Shown piece after piece: positions 42,302 to 44,800 of a DNA stretch of 44,800 nt. A program made the position numbers and the translations under genes. The notes under the pieces are model-generated. The model saw only the letters and a program-made list of their open reading frames with translations, made no database searches and was not told where the DNA came from. This DNA comes from JBNGDW01 sp049975325 (GTDB lineage Bacteria > Cloacimonadota > Cloacimonadia > JGIOTU-2 > JBNGDW01): positions 1-44,800 of the forward strand of contig JBNGDW010000003.1 of the NCBI GenBank assembly GCA_049975325.1, read 5' to 3'. Numbering within the stretch: the first letter of the stretch is position 1; every line of letters begins with the position of its first letter.

Positions 42302-43406
42302 GATTGTATTGCTCCTTGTCACTATCTTGCTGACTGGTATGAGCAAAAGTCCTAAATATATTACAGAATCAGAAGAGTATCATGTGGTGAAAGAAAATGA
42401 GACACTTTATTCCATAAGTGAAAAATATGACATATCTGTAGATGATCTAAAACGAATCAATAATTTATCATCAGATACAATCTATGTTGGACAAAAAATA
42501 TATTTACAAGAAAAGAAAACTCCATACCAATATTATGTTACGCAAAAGGAAATCCCCAAATCTGGCTATCATATAGTAAAAAAGGGAGAAACGCTTTATA
42601 GAATATCCAAACTTTACGGTGTAGCGCTTGAAAATATAATGGAGTTTAATCAACTTTCTTCTTATACAATTATGCCTGGGGACAAGATATGGCTACAACC
42701 TCCTCCGCCCACCGGAATTGTTCAATCCTCACAAGTGCATGAGACAAAGAAACCACCGCCTCCCTCACCTCCATCTACTGAAAAAATACCTTCACCAAAG
42801 CCTCAGCCTACTCCCCCACCAAGGCAAAATGTCGCACCAAAGTATCACATTGTCCAAAAAGGAGAAACTCTCTATCGCATTGCTAAGAAATATGATATGT
42901 CTGTTTATGAGCTTAAACGATATAATAATCTCACAGATAATAACATATACCCTGGGCAAAAACTATTTTTAACCCAACAGACGATACCAGAGAGAGCGAA
43001 ATATACACAGCCACTTCCTCTGCCATCTAATGCAAAAAAATATGGAATGCTCTGGCCTTGCAAGGGGACAATTACTGCAGGATTCGGCACAAATAATGGT
43101 AATACCCATAAAGGGATTGACATTGCTTGCCCAACAGGCACACCAATTAAGGCTGTAATAGATGGAGAAGTTGCGTATACAGGTTGGCAGCGAGGGTATG
43201 GGAATGTTATCATACTGAAGCACGATCATGGTATAATGACAGTATACGCACATAATAATGAAAATCTTGTTATAAAAGGTGAGAAGGTACAAAAAGGCGA
43301 GAAGATTGCAACTGTGGGCAATACTGGAAATTCAACAGGCCCCCATCTCCATTTTGAGGTTAGACTGGAAGGCAGAGCAATGAATCCTATAGCGTTCTTG
43401 CCATAA
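42276..43406 (+). CDS. LysM-domain M23 murein endopeptidase
   Basis: 376 residues. The start is placed at ATG 42276, because a signal peptide (SFKIVLLLVTILLTG) follows directly; an in-frame ATG 42 bases further upstream would add a non-signal extension. Three LysM repeats bind peptidoglycan: about residues 34-78 (VKENETLYSISEKYDI), 95-140 (VKKGETLYRISKLYGV) and 198-242 (VQKGETLYRIAKKYDM), with a Pro-rich linker between the second and third. The C-terminal LytM domain has metal ligands in HKGIDIACPTG and TGPHLHFEVR. It resembles NlpD/EnvC-type divisome or cell-wall hydrolases; all zinc ligands are present, so it should be active. It overlaps acyP by 26 bases. Confidence 0.9.
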   Translation: MIPSKSSFKIVLLLVTILLTGMSKSPKYITESEEYHVVKENETLYSISEKYDISVDDLKRINNLSSDTIYVGQKIYLQEKKTPYQYYVTQKEIPKSGYHIVKKGETLYRISKLYGVALENIMEFNQLSSYTIMPGDKIWLQPPPPTGIVQSSQVHETKKPPPPSPPSTEKIPSPKPQPTPPPRQNVAPKYHIVQKGETLYRIAKKYDMSVYELKRYNNLTDNNIYPGQKLFLTQQTIPERAKYTQPLPLPSNAKKYGMLWPCKGTITAGFGTNNGNTHKGIDIACPTGTPIKAVIDGEVAYTGWQRGYGNVIILKHDHGIMTVYAHNNENLVIKGEKVQKGEKIATVGNTGNSTGPHLHFEVRLEGRAMNPIAFLP

Positions 43407-43581
43407 AATCAGGGGACTTCACCTAATTTATCATTTCATCTTATATTGGAGAGCATAAAATCATCCCTCCATTAATGATCAGATACCGTCTCATAAAATT
43501 TTCAATTAAGGATGGAGAGACAATCTTTTTTAAATTTATCATTCTTGCGGCGCTTTCTGAACTTTATTCTACGAGAAGTGC

Positions 43582-44800
43582 TTACTTTGAGGGAAGTTCT
43601 CTCACATTCATTTCTATCTGCTCAACTTCTTTGGCTTGTTTTTTGGTTTGTTTTACTCCGAGTTCCTCCAGTTTCTTTGCCCCAGGTATCACTCTTGCGG
43701 AAAAAGAACCAGCAGCTCTATTATAGTTTTGCACAGCCGTATTCAGGCTACTGCCTATGCGTTCTAAATGTTCCTGAAATATGCATATCCTTTCATGCAG
43801 TTCTGCGCCTGCTTCTGCTATTCTGCGTGCATTTTCTGTCATCCTTTGCTGCTGCCAGGAAAGGGCAATAGTTCGTAAAAGTGCGATCAGGGTTGTGGGA
43901 GTGGCAAGAATAACTTTGTTATTAATACCATCTTCAATAAGATTTCTATCAAGTTCAAGCGCGGCACTAAAAAATGAATCGCCAGGCAAAAAGAGCACAA
44001 CGAAATCCGGGCTCTCTTCAAATTGTCGCCAATAGTCTTTAGCAGCAAGTTTTTTCATATGTTCCCGCACAGCCCTTGCATGGGCAACCATTGCCGCATC
44101 TCTTTCTTTTTCGGTTTCAGCCTCATTTGCGTCTAAGAAGTGCTTTAATGGGGCTTTGGCATCAATTATAATAGCCCTTTTACCGGGCAGATGAACTATT
44201 AAATCAGGACGAAGCTTGCCGTCTTCTATACTCACACTTGTTTGCTCAGTAAAATCACAATATTCTGACATGCCAACCAGTTCTACAACGCGACGAAGCG
44301 TAATCTCCCCCCACCTACCACGAACATGAGGCCGTTTGAGTGCATTAACCAGTGCAGAGGTTTCGTCTTTAAGCTTCTCATGCGTGACCATAAGATTGTT
44401 CAGCTGTTCCTCCAGACCACCATAGGCTTTCTGACGCTCATTCTCCATCCGCTTGATCTCCACATCATACCTTTTTAATGCATCCTTGAGCGGTGCTAGA
44501 GTATTATCAATAGCCTCCTTACCAAATTCAGATTTTGTCTTCTCAAGTATTGTTTCAAGGCTTTGTCGAGCTAACTTCATAAACTCTTCGTTATTGCTCT
44601 GTAACGCATTGGCAGAAAGCGATTTAAAAGTGTCGGTTAATTTCTCGGTTGCCTGATCCAGAAGTTTTTTCTGTTCCTCTATATTCTTTTGAGCTTCTTG
44701 AAGTTTGGTTTCTATCCTAGCTTTTTCTTGATTTTGCAGTTCAAGCTGTCCACGAAAATTCTCAATCGATTGCTCCGCTTTACTTTTCGCTTCCTTCTGT
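43582..44800 (-). CDS. rmuC: DNA recombination protein RmuC (5' part beyond the window)
   Basis: The frame is open without a stop from the right edge to 43582, 406 codons; an internal ATG at 44580 is not the start because the coding and the coiled coil continue upstream. Residues before that Met are helical and charged (KLQEAQKNIEEQKKLL, FKSLSANALQSNNEEF). The conserved RmuC core follows: RPHVRGRWGEITLRRVVELVGM, CDFTEQ, RPDLIVHLPGKRAIIIDAKAPL (nuclease-like fold with D and K), FVVLFLPGDSFFSAAL and the ATPTTLIALLRTIALSWQQQ motif. RmuC limits inversion and other recombination. It is convergent with the LysM/M23 gene; no clear terminator lies in 43407-43581. Confidence 0.93.
   Translation of the reverse strand, partial: QKEAKSKAEQSIENFRGQLELQNQEKARIETKLQEAQKNIEEQKKLLDQATEKLTDTFKSLSANALQSNNEEFMKLARQSLETILEKTKSEFGKEAIDNTLAPLKDALKRYDVEIKRMENERQKAYGGLEEQLNNLMVTHEKLKDETSALVNALKRPHVRGRWGEITLRRVVELVGMSEYCDFTEQTSVSIEDGKLRPDLIVHLPGKRAIIIDAKAPLKHFLDANEAETEKERDAAMVAHARAVREHMKKLAAKDYWRQFEESPDFVVLFLPGDSFFSAALELDRNLIEDGINNKVILATPTTLIALLRTIALSWQQQRMTENARRIAEAGAELHERICIFQEHLERIGSSLNTAVQNYNRAAGSFSARVIPGAKKLEELGVKQTKKQAKEVEQIEMNVRELPSK

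Noticed and set aside
43407..43581. Terminator between the convergent LysM/M23 and rmuC genes
   Set aside because: No stem longer than four or five pairs with a U-run was found.
1..44800. CRISPR array or prophage
   Set aside because: No regular spaced repeats and no phage structural or integrase genes were seen.

Overview
The window is AT-rich bacterial DNA carrying one ten-base run of Ns (39419-39428), so it is probably a metagenome-derived or draft scaffold. The gene content suggests an anaerobic Gram-negative candidate-phylum bacterium of the FCB / WOR-3 (Stahlbacteria)-like type. The markers are a PorU-like C25 (gingipain-fold) protease and a secreted protein with a C-terminal type-IX-like sorting domain, a two-subunit methylmalonyl-CoA mutase, a MutL/GlmL-family ATPase, FolE2, a GerW-like protein and a DUF6754 protein. 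I cannot fix the phylum from sequence reading alone.

Layout. Positions 1-36 kb are coded almost wholly on the minus strand. From right to left within that block: nadK, pgsA and a DUF4349-like membrane protein; rpsT and the C25 protease; the sorting-domain protein, closed by a strong terminator at 25950-25983; O-antigen ligase/TPR, both methylmalonyl-CoA mutase subunits, an aconitase-family large subunit, an M23 peptidase and an aconitase-family small subunit; a four-gene membrane cluster (DUF6754 protein plus three membrane proteins of unknown function) closed by a terminator at 13621-13670; apbE, folE2, a sugar-nucleotide epimerase, ugd, a second aconitase-family small subunit, a gerW-like gene and a SagB-type nitroreductase. 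A plus-strand tRNA-Glu follows, then minus-strand ptb, rpiB, glyA, a possible restriction-endonuclease-like gene, a PDZ/cysteine-peptidase-like gene, and yajC-def-fmt-DUF116.

From 36.0 to 43.4 kb the coding is on the plus strand: a four-tRNA array (Ser-TGA, Ser-GCT, Gln-CTG, Gln-TTG) with a good promoter, two sugar ABC permeases directly behind it, a mini EF-Tu-domain-II protein, a large MutL-like ATPase with a long unexplained C-terminal extension (broken by the N gap), acylphosphatase and a LysM/M23 peptidase. A 5'-partial rmuC on the minus strand runs off the right edge.

The observations most worth a second look are: (1) the four-gene membrane cluster at 13.7-18.7 kb, which looks like one undescribed envelope complex; (2) a dispersed GC-rich 16-bp palindrome, TCCGCCRGCYGGCGGA, in five copies, two of them inside reading frames in the same phase and one forming the leader hairpin of yajC; (3) the MutL-like protein with an added beta-rich half; (4) two different aconitase-family small subunits for one large subunit. 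Several starts differ from the longest reading frame (glyA, nadK, leuD-like 2, O-antigen ligase, the 3883-4707 gene, the LysM/M23 peptidase), and a DUF116 gene at the left edge uses GTG.
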